This document shows, piece by piece, positions 7,877-16,098 of a stretch of DNA of 64,000 bases. Location of the stretch: positions 372,001-436,000 of the forward strand of contig NZ_JAICBX010000001.1 of NCBI RefSeq assembly GCF_019492055.1. Direction: 5' to 3'. The notes under the pieces are model-generated. The model was not told where the DNA came from and did not search any database. It saw only the letters and a program-made list of their open reading frames with translations. Numbering within the stretch: position 1 is the stretch's first letter; each line of letters starts with the position of its first letter. Position numbers and translations under genes: made by a program. Origin of the DNA: Flavimaribacter sediminis. Lineage in GTDB: Bacteria > Pseudomonadota > Alphaproteobacteria > Rhizobiales > Rhizobiaceae.

Positions 7877-8974
7877 CTATTCCAGGCCCCACAACTTCTT
7901 GAAGCCGCTGATCTCGCCATCGCCATAGCCGCCATAGGTGGCCGGAACGCCCGCTGTCTCGACATTGCTGTCGTCGAACAGGTAGAGCGGCGTGTTCAGC
8001 TGGGTGATTTCGCCCTTGTCGCAGAGCAGGCGCATGGTGCCGTCGATGCTGGACCAGCCGACCCATGCAAGGCTTTCGCCCACATCCATCTCCATCAGGT
8101 CGCCGTCGCGGATCATGTCGAGAATGAACGGCGTGCCGTTGTAGCTGGCGATGCGCACGTCCTCGCGGTTGGACAGGGTAAGCGCCGGAACGACAAAGCC
8201 CGACATCGAGTCGTAGATCGGCAGGATGTAGTTGATGCCCGGATCGGCGACGAGGGCCGACTGGACTTCCGGCTGGATCTGGCTGCCCCATTCCACAACG
8301 GGAACGTTGATGTATTTGTGCTTGCAGTCAGGACAATTGGCGTCGAGATACTCCTGGATCGCCTTCACGAACGCTCCTGTCGGAATGATTTCATCCGAGC
8401 CGATGATTACGGCATTGACCTTGCCGCCGGTCTTTTCCATGGCCCAGGCAGCCATCAGCTGTCCGGCCTTCGTGTAGTCCATGGCGAAGTTGCCGTCGAC
8501 GAGTTCGCTCGGCGTCTGCGTGACGTCGTAGAGATGCGTGGCGACGATTTTCACGCCGGCCTCCCGGGCTTCGGCGAGCTGCGGGCCGATCGCTTCCGGC
8601 GGTATCCCGCCCTGGATGTCGATGACGTCATAGCCTTCCGAGACAGCCTGTTTCACAGCCTGAACCCACTGGTCGAGGTTAAGCTGGTTTTCAGACACTG
8701 TGAGTTCGAATCCGATCGCGTCGGCGGCTTCCTTCTGGGCCTTTGCGATCTCGACGTTGAACGGATTTTCACTTGTCAGCGGTATGACATAGACCTTTTT
8801 ATCGGCCATGCAGGCCTTGGCGTCGAAAGCCTCACCCGGCGCTTCGAACGTGGGCAGTTTGCTTGCCTCTTCGAGCAACGCCTTGGCGTCCTGAGCGTTC
8901 GCAGCGCCAGCAAAACCCGCGGTTGCGGTAAGCGCCACGAATGCCGAAATGCACATTCCCTTGCATGCAGTCAT
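7877..8974 (-). CDS. Periplasmic substrate-binding protein of ribose-type ABC transporter
   Basis: 365 residues. A signal peptide of about 28 residues (hydrophobic core ISAFVALTATAGFAG, cleavage near ANAQ/D) precedes a type I periplasmic-binding-protein fold (peripla_BP_4) with the early strand KKVYVIPLTSENPF. AAGGAG lies 7 nt before ATG 8974. It is the first gene of the six-gene minus-strand operon ending at 2785. The promoter region is shared with the divergent hyuA and carries operator copy 2, so uptake and ring opening are probably induced together. The ligand is unknown; I infer a cyclic imide or hydantoin from the neighbours. Confidence 0.9.
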   Translation of the reverse strand: MTACKGMCISAFVALTATAGFAGAANAQDAKALLEEASKLPTFEAPGEAFDAKACMADKKVYVIPLTSENPFNVEIAKAQKEAADAIGFELTVSENQLNLDQWVQAVKQAVSEGYDVIDIQGGIPPEAIGPQLAEAREAGVKIVATHLYDVTQTPSELVDGNFAMDYTKAGQLMAAWAMEKTGGKVNAVIIGSDEIIPTGAFVKAIQEYLDANCPDCKHKYINVPVVEWGSQIQPEVQSALVADPGINYILPIYDSMSGFVVPALTLSNREDVRIASYNGTPFILDMIRDGDLMEMDVGESLAWVGWSSIDGTMRLLCDKGEITQLNTPLYLFDDSNVETAGVPATYGGYGDGEISGFKKLWGLE

Positions 8975-9033
8975 TGATGTTCTCCTTGTTCCCCTGGACA
9001 GGCAAACGTTAGCACAGAGAATTTTATCAAACA

Positions 9034-9049
9034 ATTGGTCTGGACAAAT
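9034..9049. promoter_or_regulatory. GntR-type operator, copy 2, in the divergent ABC/hyuA promoter region
   Basis: An exact repeat of the 16-mer at 1813-1828, here in the 306-bp gap between the binding-protein gene (minus) and hyuA (plus). Its position, 60 nt before the binding-protein ATG, suits repression of that promoter, and it may control both directions. The rest of the gap holds no separate gene, but the hyuA frame stays open back to about 9123 (see the findings). Confidence 0.7.
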
Positions 9050-9280
9050 CACTTCGTTTGATGTGCTATTCAAAGTTATAGGGGTGCAAACCATGAGGGG
9101 ATTTGTATTGGCGCGCGGTAAGCCGGAGGATGTCCTATTTCCAGTGACGACCAACAAAATCCGGATTTTTCGTCTGGCCTCGCCGGTCTCAAACGGATCG
9201 GCAGCAAGGTCAGGGAGAGGATTGGCGATCTGCTGCGGCAGGCGGGCCAGGACAAAAGCAAGCAAGTGGAAAGGCGTTAC

Positions 9281-11485
9281 ATGAGTAATTCTGACGACTC
9301 GGTTCGCAAGTACGAACAGCGGATCGCCGAACTGGAAGCGCGGCTGCGCCGCATGGAAGCGTTCATGGATGGCGACGAAACGCCGCCGGCGACGCAGATT
9401 GCGGCCCGGAGGAACGTTCCGCGCATCGGCGAGGGCTATCGCCTTGGCGTGGACGTGGGCGGAACGTTCACCGACCTCATGCTCATCGACGAACGCACGG
9501 GCGACACACACGTGGCCAAGGTTTCTTCGACGCCGAAGGACTCCTCGATCGGCGTTCTCAACGGCATTGAGCGGATCTGTAGCCAGGCTGGCATCGATCC
9601 CACCGAAATCAACTATGTGATGCATGGAACAACCGTAGCCACCAACACCGTTCTGACCGGATCAGGCGCGCTGGTCGGACTGGTAACCACCCGTGGTTAC
9701 CGGCAGGTGCTGCAGATCGCCCGGTCGTTTGTGCCGGGCGGTCTCGGCGGTTGGGTTATCTACAACAAGTCCGATCCGCTCGCCCCGCTGGAACTTACCA
9801 TCGAGGCGAATGAACGCATCGCCGCCGACGGAACCGTGGTCGAACCGCTGGACGAGGACCAGTTGCGTCGCGATCTTCAGGTTCTGAAGGACGGAGACAT
9901 CCAGGCCCTGACCGTCAGCCTCTACAACGCCTATACCAACGGCGTCCACGAGCGCATGGTCCGTGATGTGGCCCAGTCGGTGCTGCCTGGCATTCCGGTG
10001 TCCATTTCATCGGAAGTCATGCCGGAAATGTACGAATACGAGCGGACGGAAACGACCGTGGTCAATTCCTACATCCGCCCGGTCGTCGCCAAATACGTCG
10101 AGAACCTGCATGGCGAACTCGATCGCCGCATGAACGGCGTTCGCCTCCAGATCCTGCGTTCCGACGGCGGCCTGTCGTCCGCGGACGCGGCCAAGTCGGC
10201 GCCGGTCAACCTGCTGATGTCGGGTCCGGCCGGCGGGGTGTCGGGCGCCATCTGGATCGCCAAACAATCCGGCTATGAGGACCTGCTGACCTTCGACATG
10301 GGCGGCACCTCGACTGACGTGGCGCTGATCCAGAACGGCGTCGCCCAGACGCGGCGCGAAACCCGCGTCGCCGACGTGACGGTGCGCGCGCCGTCCATCG
10401 ACGTGCGGACAGTTGGCGCCGGCGGCGGCTCGGTCGCCTACGTTCCTGAACTCACCAAGGCGCTCCGCGTCGGTCCGAAATCGGCGGGCGCCGATCCGGG
10501 ACCGGCCGCCTATGGCCGCGGCGGCGAAGAGCCGACGGTCACCGACGCCAATATCGTTCTCGGCTACTTGCCGGCCGCGGCTCGTCTCGGCGGCGACATG
10601 GCGATGGATGACTCGCTGGCTGAAAAAGCCGTCGGAACCGTCGCCGATGCGCTCGGCCTGCCGGTCAAAAAGGCGGCTGAAGGCATATACGACATCGTTA
10701 ACGAGAACATGTTCGGCGCGCTCCGGCTGGTTTCGGTCGAGCAAGGCTACGACCCGCGCAACTTTGCGCTTGTCGCCTTCGGCGGCGCAGGACCGCTGCA
10801 CGCCAATGCGCTCGCCAAACTCATGGGATCGTGGCCGGTGATCGTGCCTCCGGGGCCGGGCGTGCTCTGCGCCTCGGGCGACGCGACGACGCGTCTGCGC
10901 GACGAGGCCTCGCGCACACTGGTCGTGCGGGTGGAAAACACCAGCGACCGGACCATCCGGGACGAACTGGAGGAACTGGCGAGCCAGGCCGCCAAGAGCC
11001 TCGAGGGCGAGGGCGTCGAACGCCACGATCAGACCGTCGCCTACGAAATCGACCTGCGTTACGCCGGCCAGGGCACCTCGCTCTCGGTTCCGGTGACGCC
11101 GGAACATTTCGACCGCGAGGGCCTGAAGGGCGTGACGAAGCACTTCGACGACATGCATCACCAGATGTTCACCTTCAATCTCGACCAGCCGCACGAACTG
11201 GTCAATCTCAGGGCCGTGGTCCAGGGCAAGGAAACCATGGTGACGGCCCGCAAGCTCGATACGGGCGGCGGCGATCCGTCCCGGGCGAAAACCGCCGAAA
11301 CTACGGTGTTCTGCGACGGGGAAGACCGGAAGGCCGCCATCTACGACCGCGAGAAGTTGAGGACGGGCGACCGCATCAACGGACCCGCCATCGTGACGGA
11401 GATGGATTCCACCACCCTCATCCTGCCGGATCACTATGCAGAGGTCGACGCCGTCGGCAGCCTGCTGATCCGCCCCGCGTCTTGA
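9281..11485 (+). CDS. hyuA: N-methylhydantoinase A / 5-oxoprolinase family ATP-dependent ring-opening subunit
   Basis: 734 residues. HyuA-type subunits phosphorylate and, with HyuB, open lactam or hydantoin rings at the cost of ATP. The actin-like phosphate motif GVDVGGTFTDLM (residues 57-68), GTTVATNT, the SGPAGGVSGA loop and the FDMGGTSTDVAL motif are all present. Residues 8-30 form an added coiled coil (KYEQRIAELEARLRRME) resembling that of the ABC permease. ATG 9281 has GGAAAGG 6 nt upstream. The frame, however, is open without a stop for 48 codons before it, preceded by GGAGGA and a possible ATT start at 9137. It is followed by hyuB after 25 nt. Substrate could be an N-methylhydantoin, hydantoin or cyclic imide. 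Confidence 0.92.
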   Translation: MSNSDDSVRKYEQRIAELEARLRRMEAFMDGDETPPATQIAARRNVPRIGEGYRLGVDVGGTFTDLMLIDERTGDTHVAKVSSTPKDSSIGVLNGIERICSQAGIDPTEINYVMHGTTVATNTVLTGSGALVGLVTTRGYRQVLQIARSFVPGGLGGWVIYNKSDPLAPLELTIEANERIAADGTVVEPLDEDQLRRDLQVLKDGDIQALTVSLYNAYTNGVHERMVRDVAQSVLPGIPVSISSEVMPEMYEYERTETTVVNSYIRPVVAKYVENLHGELDRRMNGVRLQILRSDGGLSSADAAKSAPVNLLMSGPAGGVSGAIWIAKQSGYEDLLTFDMGGTSTDVALIQNGVAQTRRETRVADVTVRAPSIDVRTVGAGGGSVAYVPELTKALRVGPKSAGADPGPAAYGRGGEEPTVTDANIVLGYLPAAARLGGDMAMDDSLAEKAVGTVADALGLPVKKAAEGIYDIVNENMFGALRLVSVEQGYDPRNFALVAFGGAGPLHANALAKLMGSWPVIVPPGPGVLCASGDATTRLRDEASRTLVVRVENTSDRTIRDELEELASQAAKSLEGEGVERHDQTVAYEIDLRYAGQGTSLSVPVTPEHFDREGLKGVTKHFDDMHHQMFTFNLDQPHELVNLRAVVQGKETMVTARKLDTGGGDPSRAKTAETTVFCDGEDRKAAIYDREKLRTGDRINGPAIVTEMDSTTLILPDHYAEVDAVGSLLIRPAS

Positions 11486-11510
11486 ATCAAACCTGCAAGG
11501 GAACAACGCC

Positions 11511-13412
11511 ATGCCGGCCAAGATTATTCAGAAAAACGACACCCCCTTCAATCGGGTCGATGTCGAACCAATAACCCTCGACATAATCGAGAACGCCTTG
11601 CGCAACGCGCGAACGGAAATGGACGCTGTCTTGTTCCGCACCGCCATGTCGCCGGGCATCCGCGAACAGCACGACGCCTTTCCCATGATCGCCAATTCGG
11701 CGGGCAAGATGGTCGTCGGCCAGTTCGGCTCCTTCATCCACGGCTTCACGGAAGGCTATGACGGGGTAATCGAGGATGGCGACATCTTCCTGACCAACGA
11801 CCCGTATTCCTGCAACGGCGCGGTCAGCCATCTGAACGACTGGCTGACGATGAAGCCTATCTTCCGGGAAGGCAGACACGTCGCCTGGGCGGCGATGTTC
11901 GGCCACCTGACGGATGTTGGAGGCCGCGTGCCGGGCAGTCTGCCGACGGACGCGCACATGATCTACGAGGAAGGAATCCAGATTCCCCCGGTGAAAATCT
12001 ACCATCGCGGCGAGGTCAACCAGGAAGTCCTGAACATGTGCCTGCGCAACACGCGCACGGAAGAGTGGAACAAGTCGGACTTTAACGCCATCGTCGCGGC
12101 CCTCAGGCTGGCCGAACGCCGCGTGCACGAGATCTGCGACCGTTTCGGGGACGATACCTTCTACTCCGCAATGGAAGACATGCTCGACCGTAACTTCCAT
12201 GCGATGAAGGCGATCATCCACATGGTGATCCCGGAATCCTCGAACAAGTTCTATTTCGAAGACTATATCGACGACGACGGCATCGGCATGGGCCCGTACA
12301 AGGTGGCCTGCAGCCTGTGGCGCGAAGGCGACGTGGCGATCTTCGACTTCGAGGGCACGGATCCGCAGTCGGTGAGTTCGGTGAACTTTCTCCTGAACGA
12401 GGAGATGTTCAAGATGTTCCTGGGCGCCTTCACCATCAACCTGTTCGATCCGCAGATCCTGTTCAACGACGGCTTCTATCCGCTTGTCGAGGTCCGCATC
12501 CCGCGGGGCACGATCCTCAAGCCGGTGCGGCCGGCGGCGCTGTCCTGCCGAACCCACATGCTCGGACGCATTTTCGACATCATGGGCGGCCTGCTCGGCC
12601 AGGGAGCGCCGGATGCGCTGAACGCCGCCGGCTTCTCCGACAGCCCCCACTTCATGTATTCGGGCTACAATTCGGAAGGCGAGTGGTACCAGCTTTACCA
12701 AATCGGCTTCGGCGGAATCCCCGGTCGTCCGGTAGGCGACGGTCCGGACGGACACTCGCTGTGGCCGGCCTTCATGAACGTGCCGAACGAGTTTCTGGAA
12801 GCCTACTTCCCGCTTCGGATCGTCACCTACGAGACCATTCCGGATTCCGGCGGCGCCGGCCTGCACCGCGGCGGCAACGGCGTGTCGCTGGGCTATCAGT
12901 TCCTCGAACCCGGCGAAATCTCGATCCACGACGACCGTTGGCTCACCTATCCGTGGGGCGTCAACGGCGGCACGCCGGGCGAGCGCTCCACCAAGCTCCT
13001 TGTCCGCAAGGACGGCTCGAAGGAGCATCTGCCGTCGAAATGCGACAAGGTGAAGGTCGAGCCGGGCGACACGCTCTTCTTCAACACCTGGGGCGGCGGC
13101 GGCTGGGGCGACCCGCTGAAGCGCGAGGCCTCCAAGGTGGCGATGGACGCCCGGCGCGGTCTCGTCACCGTCAAGGGAGCGCGACGCTACGGCGTGGTTC
13201 TGGGCGACGACTTCTCCCTAGACGAGGGCGAAACCAAGCGCCTGCGCGAATGCATGGAGGCCGACCGCGGCGAACTGCCGATGTTCGACCGCGGCGGCAG
13301 CATCGAGGATCTGAAGGCGCGGTGCCGCGAGGAAACGCATCTTGAGCCTCCGCGCGCGCCCGTCTTCCAGAAATGGATGAAGCGCGAAAAGGCGGCGCAG
13401 GCCGCCGAATGA
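11511..13412 (+). CDS. hyuB: N-methylhydantoinase B family subunit
   Basis: 633 residues of the hydantoinase B/5-oxoprolinase C-terminal family, slightly longer than the common 520-600. The N-terminus (VEPITLDIIENALRNA) and ATMSPGIREQHDAFP-like segment (FRTAMSPGIREQHDAFP) are typical, as are the glycine-rich PDSGGAGLHRGGNG and the late GGGGWGDPL motif. HyuB takes the phosphorylated ring intermediate made by HyuA and completes hydrolysis to an N-carbamoyl or amic acid. It follows hyuA at 25 nt with AAGGGAACA upstream. The YrdC-domain gene begins almost at its stop, so at least four genes (hyuA, hyuB, yrdC-like, amidase) are co-transcribed. Confidence 0.92.
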   Translation: MPAKIIQKNDTPFNRVDVEPITLDIIENALRNARTEMDAVLFRTAMSPGIREQHDAFPMIANSAGKMVVGQFGSFIHGFTEGYDGVIEDGDIFLTNDPYSCNGAVSHLNDWLTMKPIFREGRHVAWAAMFGHLTDVGGRVPGSLPTDAHMIYEEGIQIPPVKIYHRGEVNQEVLNMCLRNTRTEEWNKSDFNAIVAALRLAERRVHEICDRFGDDTFYSAMEDMLDRNFHAMKAIIHMVIPESSNKFYFEDYIDDDGIGMGPYKVACSLWREGDVAIFDFEGTDPQSVSSVNFLLNEEMFKMFLGAFTINLFDPQILFNDGFYPLVEVRIPRGTILKPVRPAALSCRTHMLGRIFDIMGGLLGQGAPDALNAAGFSDSPHFMYSGYNSEGEWYQLYQIGFGGIPGRPVGDGPDGHSLWPAFMNVPNEFLEAYFPLRIVTYETIPDSGGAGLHRGGNGVSLGYQFLEPGEISIHDDRWLTYPWGVNGGTPGERSTKLLVRKDGSKEHLPSKCDKVKVEPGDTLFFNTWGGGGWGDPLKREASKVAMDARRGLVTVKGARRYGVVLGDDFSLDEGETKRLRECMEADRGELPMFDRGGSIEDLKARCREETHLEPPRAPVFQKWMKREKAAQAAE

Positions 13413-13416
13413 CGTG

Positions 13417-14151
13417 ATGGAGCAAACGGCGAGCGAAATGTCCCGCACCGACGATCCGATGCCTCAGGCGCAACTCGCCCGCGAGGTGTCGTCGGTGCTC
13501 GATACGCTCTACGCCGGCGGAGTGGCGATCATCCCGCTCGACGTCGCCTACGCCATCGTCGCGTCCGGCGAAGAGGGGATCAAGCGGATCTTCACGGCGA
13601 AGAACCGCTCCTACGACAAGCCGTCAGGCATGTTCGGCAATTGGGGGCTTTCCGGGGAAGTCCACATCATGGACGACGACCGGCGCGCCATGGTCAAAAG
13701 CGTCGTCGAGGAGGACCGGCTGCCGTTCTCGGTCGTCGCTCCCTTCCGCGCGGATCATCCGATCTTCGCCCGCGTGGCGCCCTTCGTGCTCGCCAACTCC
13801 TCCAAGGCCGGCACCCTCGACATGTTGCTGAACGCCGGTCTTGTTCACAACGAGGTCGCCCGGCAGTCGATTGAAAGGGGACAGCCTGTCTTCGGTTCAT
13901 CGGCCAACACGTCGCTCGCCGGCTCCAAATACCGTTATACGGATATCGAGGATCGGGTTCGCGAGGCGGCCGACGCCCATCTCGACCATGGTCTCAGCAA
14001 ATACGCCAACGCCGAAGGGCGCTCCAGCACCATCATCGATTTCAGGGATTTCCATGTCGTGCGCGTCGGCGTCTGTTTCGACCGTCTGAAGGAGATCTTC
14101 CAGGACCGGTTCGATGTGTCGCTGACCGTCGACGAAAGGACAGCACAATGA
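13417..14151 (+). CDS. Sua5/YciO/YrdC-domain protein in a catabolic operon
   Basis: 244 residues. The YrdC fold binds ATP and in TsaC makes threonylcarbamoyl-AMP for tRNA t6A. Family features seen are the GGVAIIPLDVAYAIVA strand, a modified nucleotide loop (IFTAKNRSYDKPSGMFGN, usually KxR-x-xKPL) and PVFGSSANTSLAGS, which matches the SSAN-S motif. It lacks the Sua5 C-terminal domain. The placement between hyuB and a carbamoyl/amide hydrolase, with an ATGA overlap to the latter, points to a metabolic role rather than tRNA modification. GTG 13414 and ATG 13417 are both possible starts; ATG 13438 is a third. Activity is unknown. Confidence 0.83.
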   Translation: MEQTASEMSRTDDPMPQAQLAREVSSVLDTLYAGGVAIIPLDVAYAIVASGEEGIKRIFTAKNRSYDKPSGMFGNWGLSGEVHIMDDDRRAMVKSVVEEDRLPFSVVAPFRADHPIFARVAPFVLANSSKAGTLDMLLNAGLVHNEVARQSIERGQPVFGSSANTSLAGSKYRYTDIEDRVREAADAHLDHGLSKYANAEGRSSTIIDFRDFHVVRVGVCFDRLKEIFQDRFDVSLTVDERTAQ

Positions 14152-14789
14152 GTGACGCATACGAATCCTTCGGATATCAGCCGGAGTCCAGAATCGGTTT
14201 CGGCAAAAAGCCGGGCGTGGTTGTCGTCGATTTCCAGACCGCCTTCACGGATCCGAGTTTTCCGCTCGGCAAGAGCCCGATGATCGGTTCCGCCGTCGAA
14301 GCGACGGCGACGCTGCTGAAAGCCGCGCGGGCGGCAAACGCGCCGGTCGCCAATGTCTACACCGCTTATTCCAGCGCGCGTGACGCGCCCTACTGGAAGG
14401 TCCCGACGGTGGTCAACGAGTTCCACCACGGCAAGCCGGGAACCGAGTTCGAGCCGCGCACCTACGACGCCTCATACGACACGGTGTTCTGCAAGACAGG
14501 TCCTTCGGTATTCTTCCAGACGTCCGTCGTCCAGCTTTTCATCAAGGAACGCGTGGACACCGTGTTCGTGACCGGCTGCACCACATCCGGCTGCATCCGC
14601 GCCAGCGTCATCGACGCCTTTTCCTACGGCTTTCGGGTCATGGTTCCCGAACCCTGCGTCGCCGACATGGACGAGGGGCCGCACCGCGACAATCTCAGAG
14701 ACATCGGCCGCCGATACAGCGACATTATCGATCTCGAAGAGTCTCTCGTCTATTTTGAGGAGATAAGGAAAAGCAACGCTGTCGACTGA
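14148..14789 (+). CDS. Isochorismatase-family cysteine hydrolase 2 (N-carbamoylsarcosine amidase-like)
   Basis: 213 residues, the same length as hydrolase 1. Triad Asp28 (GVVVVDF), Lys116 (TVFCKTGPSVFF) and Cys149 (GCTTSGCIRAS) is intact, so an amidase activity on carbamoyl or amide groups is expected. It is coupled to the YrdC-domain gene by an ATGA overlap and follows hyuAB, which is the gene order expected when the hydantoinase product (an N-carbamoyl or amic acid) is passed to its amidase. This is the best candidate in the cluster for the direct partner of HyuAB. It diverges clearly from hydrolases 1 and 3, for example in YWKVPTVVNEFHHGKPG. Confidence 0.87.
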   Translation: MSDAYESFGYQPESRIGFGKKPGVVVVDFQTAFTDPSFPLGKSPMIGSAVEATATLLKAARAANAPVANVYTAYSSARDAPYWKVPTVVNEFHHGKPGTEFEPRTYDASYDTVFCKTGPSVFFQTSVVQLFIKERVDTVFVTGCTTSGCIRASVIDAFSYGFRVMVPEPCVADMDEGPHRDNLRDIGRRYSDIIDLEESLVYFEEIRKSNAVD

Positions 14790-14804
14790 CGGCGCATTGC
14801 TTGC

Positions 14805-15902
14805 CTAGCCGAAGAAACGGGAAAACACGCCGCGTTCCTTCGGCGCAGCGCCTTCCTGCTCGATGAGGTTCTGGAGCGCGTCCAGCGTTCGGCTCAGGAG
14901 CCGGTCCCGCTGGTCGATCTCCTTCTTGCGATCCTTGTTGGATTGATTGGCCTTTTCGAGCGCTGCAAGCGACTGTTCCAGCACGGTGTCGTAGCGGGCG
15001 ATCGTTGCGTCGACGTCGCCGGTTTCGACTTCCGCAGGCGCTCTGCCACCCTGTGATTGCAGGGCGGAGATGTAGCGCTGCGATAAATCCTCCTGCATCC
15101 TGATTGCATTCTGCAGGGCTTCCAGCGTCTGGTTCAGGAAGCGGTCGCGCTGCTCGATTTCCTGTTTCCAGCCTCCGTTTTCCCGCCGGGCGGCCTCAAG
15201 AGCGGCGAGCGACCGTTCAAGCATGGCGTCGTAACGCGCAATCGTCACCTCGGCCTCCCCGTCGTCGGCATTTGAAGTCGCCGGTCCCGATGCGGAGGCC
15301 AGTCGCTCCGACATCGTTTCCTGCATCCTGATTGCTTTTTGCAGGGCGTCCAGCGTCTGGTTCAGATAGCGGTCGCGCTGCTCTATCTCCTGTTTCTGGC
15401 TGTGGTTCGCCTTGTGCGCGGCTTCGAGCGCCGCAAGCGAGCGATCGAGCATGGCGTCATATTTGGCAACCGTCGCGTCGATGTCGCGGCCGGCCGGGGA
15501 CGCCGCCTTCTCGCCGCCGCCATTGGCGACGGCCTTCGACATGCGTTCCTGCGCGCTCAACGCCCGGTCCAACAGGCCCAGCGTATGGTCGAGGCTCGAT
15601 TGCAGCTTCTGCTTGTCGCCGGTCAGTTGCTCGGCGCGGGCGACGGCGCGGTCAAGCAGTCCGATCAGGCGCTCATAGTCCAGCGAAGACAACTCGCGCA
15701 TGGGAAGCGGGCTTGCCTCGGCCCGGCTCTTCAGCCGGCCGGCGGTCCGGTCATAGCGATCGAGCAGCGTCATTTGCCGCTCGACCAGCCTTTCCAGGTG
15801 GTCGATGCGCGCATTGCGTTTTTCCAGCTTGCGCCTCAGCTTGTCGATATCTTTAGACAAATCCGCTTCCGTTCCGGGGGCCTGCCGTTCAGCAGCATAC
15901 AT
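14805..15902 (-). CDS. Three-repeat coiled-coil protein of unknown function
   Basis: 365 residues, hydrophilic, no signal peptide or membrane helix. After a coiled N-terminal half, three related units start at about residues 142, 218 and 298, period 76-80. Each has the pattern ATxAxYDxxLxxSLAALE, then EIxQRDRxLxxTLxALQ, for example IARYDAMLERSLAALEAA. Low-complexity linkers (GPATSNADDGEAE) separate them. The C-terminus GVFSRFFG is short and hydrophobic-basic, perhaps a contact or membrane peptide. It is convergent with hydrolase 2 (15 nt apart) and divergent from the HMG-CoA-lyase-family gene. A scaffold role in this cluster is possible but unproved; an unrelated structural protein is the alternative. 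Confidence 0.75.
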   Translation of the reverse strand: MYAAERQAPGTEADLSKDIDKLRRKLEKRNARIDHLERLVERQMTLLDRYDRTAGRLKSRAEASPLPMRELSSLDYERLIGLLDRAVARAEQLTGDKQKLQSSLDHTLGLLDRALSAQERMSKAVANGGGEKAASPAGRDIDATVAKYDAMLDRSLAALEAAHKANHSQKQEIEQRDRYLNQTLDALQKAIRMQETMSERLASASGPATSNADDGEAEVTIARYDAMLERSLAALEAARRENGGWKQEIEQRDRFLNQTLEALQNAIRMQEDLSQRYISALQSQGGRAPAEVETGDVDATIARYDTVLEQSLAALEKANQSNKDRKKEIDQRDRLLSRTLDALQNLIEQEGAAPKERGVFSRFFG

Positions 15903-16017
15903 CCTTGACTGACTCCCGTACCCTCGACGTTCGAAATCAAATCGCGGCGCAGAGCCGCCAGCACGTCCGATAATCTCATTTTTTGGTTACCAATCAGTAA
16001 CTCGGGGTCAATCCATG

Positions 16018-16046
16018 TTGCCTGTCAAGGGCGCTCGACCTATAAT
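16018..16046 (+). promoter_or_regulatory. Promoter of the HMG-CoA-lyase-family gene
   Basis: A -35 TTGCCT at 16018-16023, a spacer of exactly 17 nt and a perfect -10 TATAAT at 16041-16046. Operator copy 3 starts at the -10 box and covers the expected start of transcription, which is the arrangement of a repressor site. Confidence 0.6.
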
Positions 16047-16060
16047 TTGTCCATACAAAG
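16045..16060. promoter_or_regulatory. GntR-type operator, copy 3, overlapping the -10 and +1 region
   Basis: ATTTGTCCATACAAAG, whose core TTTGT-N4-ACAAA is a perfect inverted repeat. Read on the minus strand it is the same site as copies 1 and 2. It would hide the start site of the promoter at 16018-16046. Its place argues against the in-frame upstream ATG at 16015 as start of the following gene. Confidence 0.68.
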
Positions 16061-16098
16061 CGAGGCCAATGGCATTCTCGCACAGCGGCGGAGACATC

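Noticed and set aside
8975-9625. Extension of the binding-protein frame upstream of ATG 8974
   Set aside because: The signal peptide and a good ribosome site start at 8974; the upstream part covers the divergent promoter and the hyuA start.
10007-13028. Long open frames on the minus strand (about 500 residues each) opposite hyuA and hyuB
   Set aside because: They are antisense shadows made by GC-rich codon use; composition is His/Arg-rich without motifs, and the plus-strand proteins have full family motifs.
16015-16098. Upstream in-frame ATG for the HMG-CoA-lyase-family gene
   Set aside because: It would lie before the TATAAT box and operator, and ATG 16099 has a proper ribosome site and family-like N-terminus.
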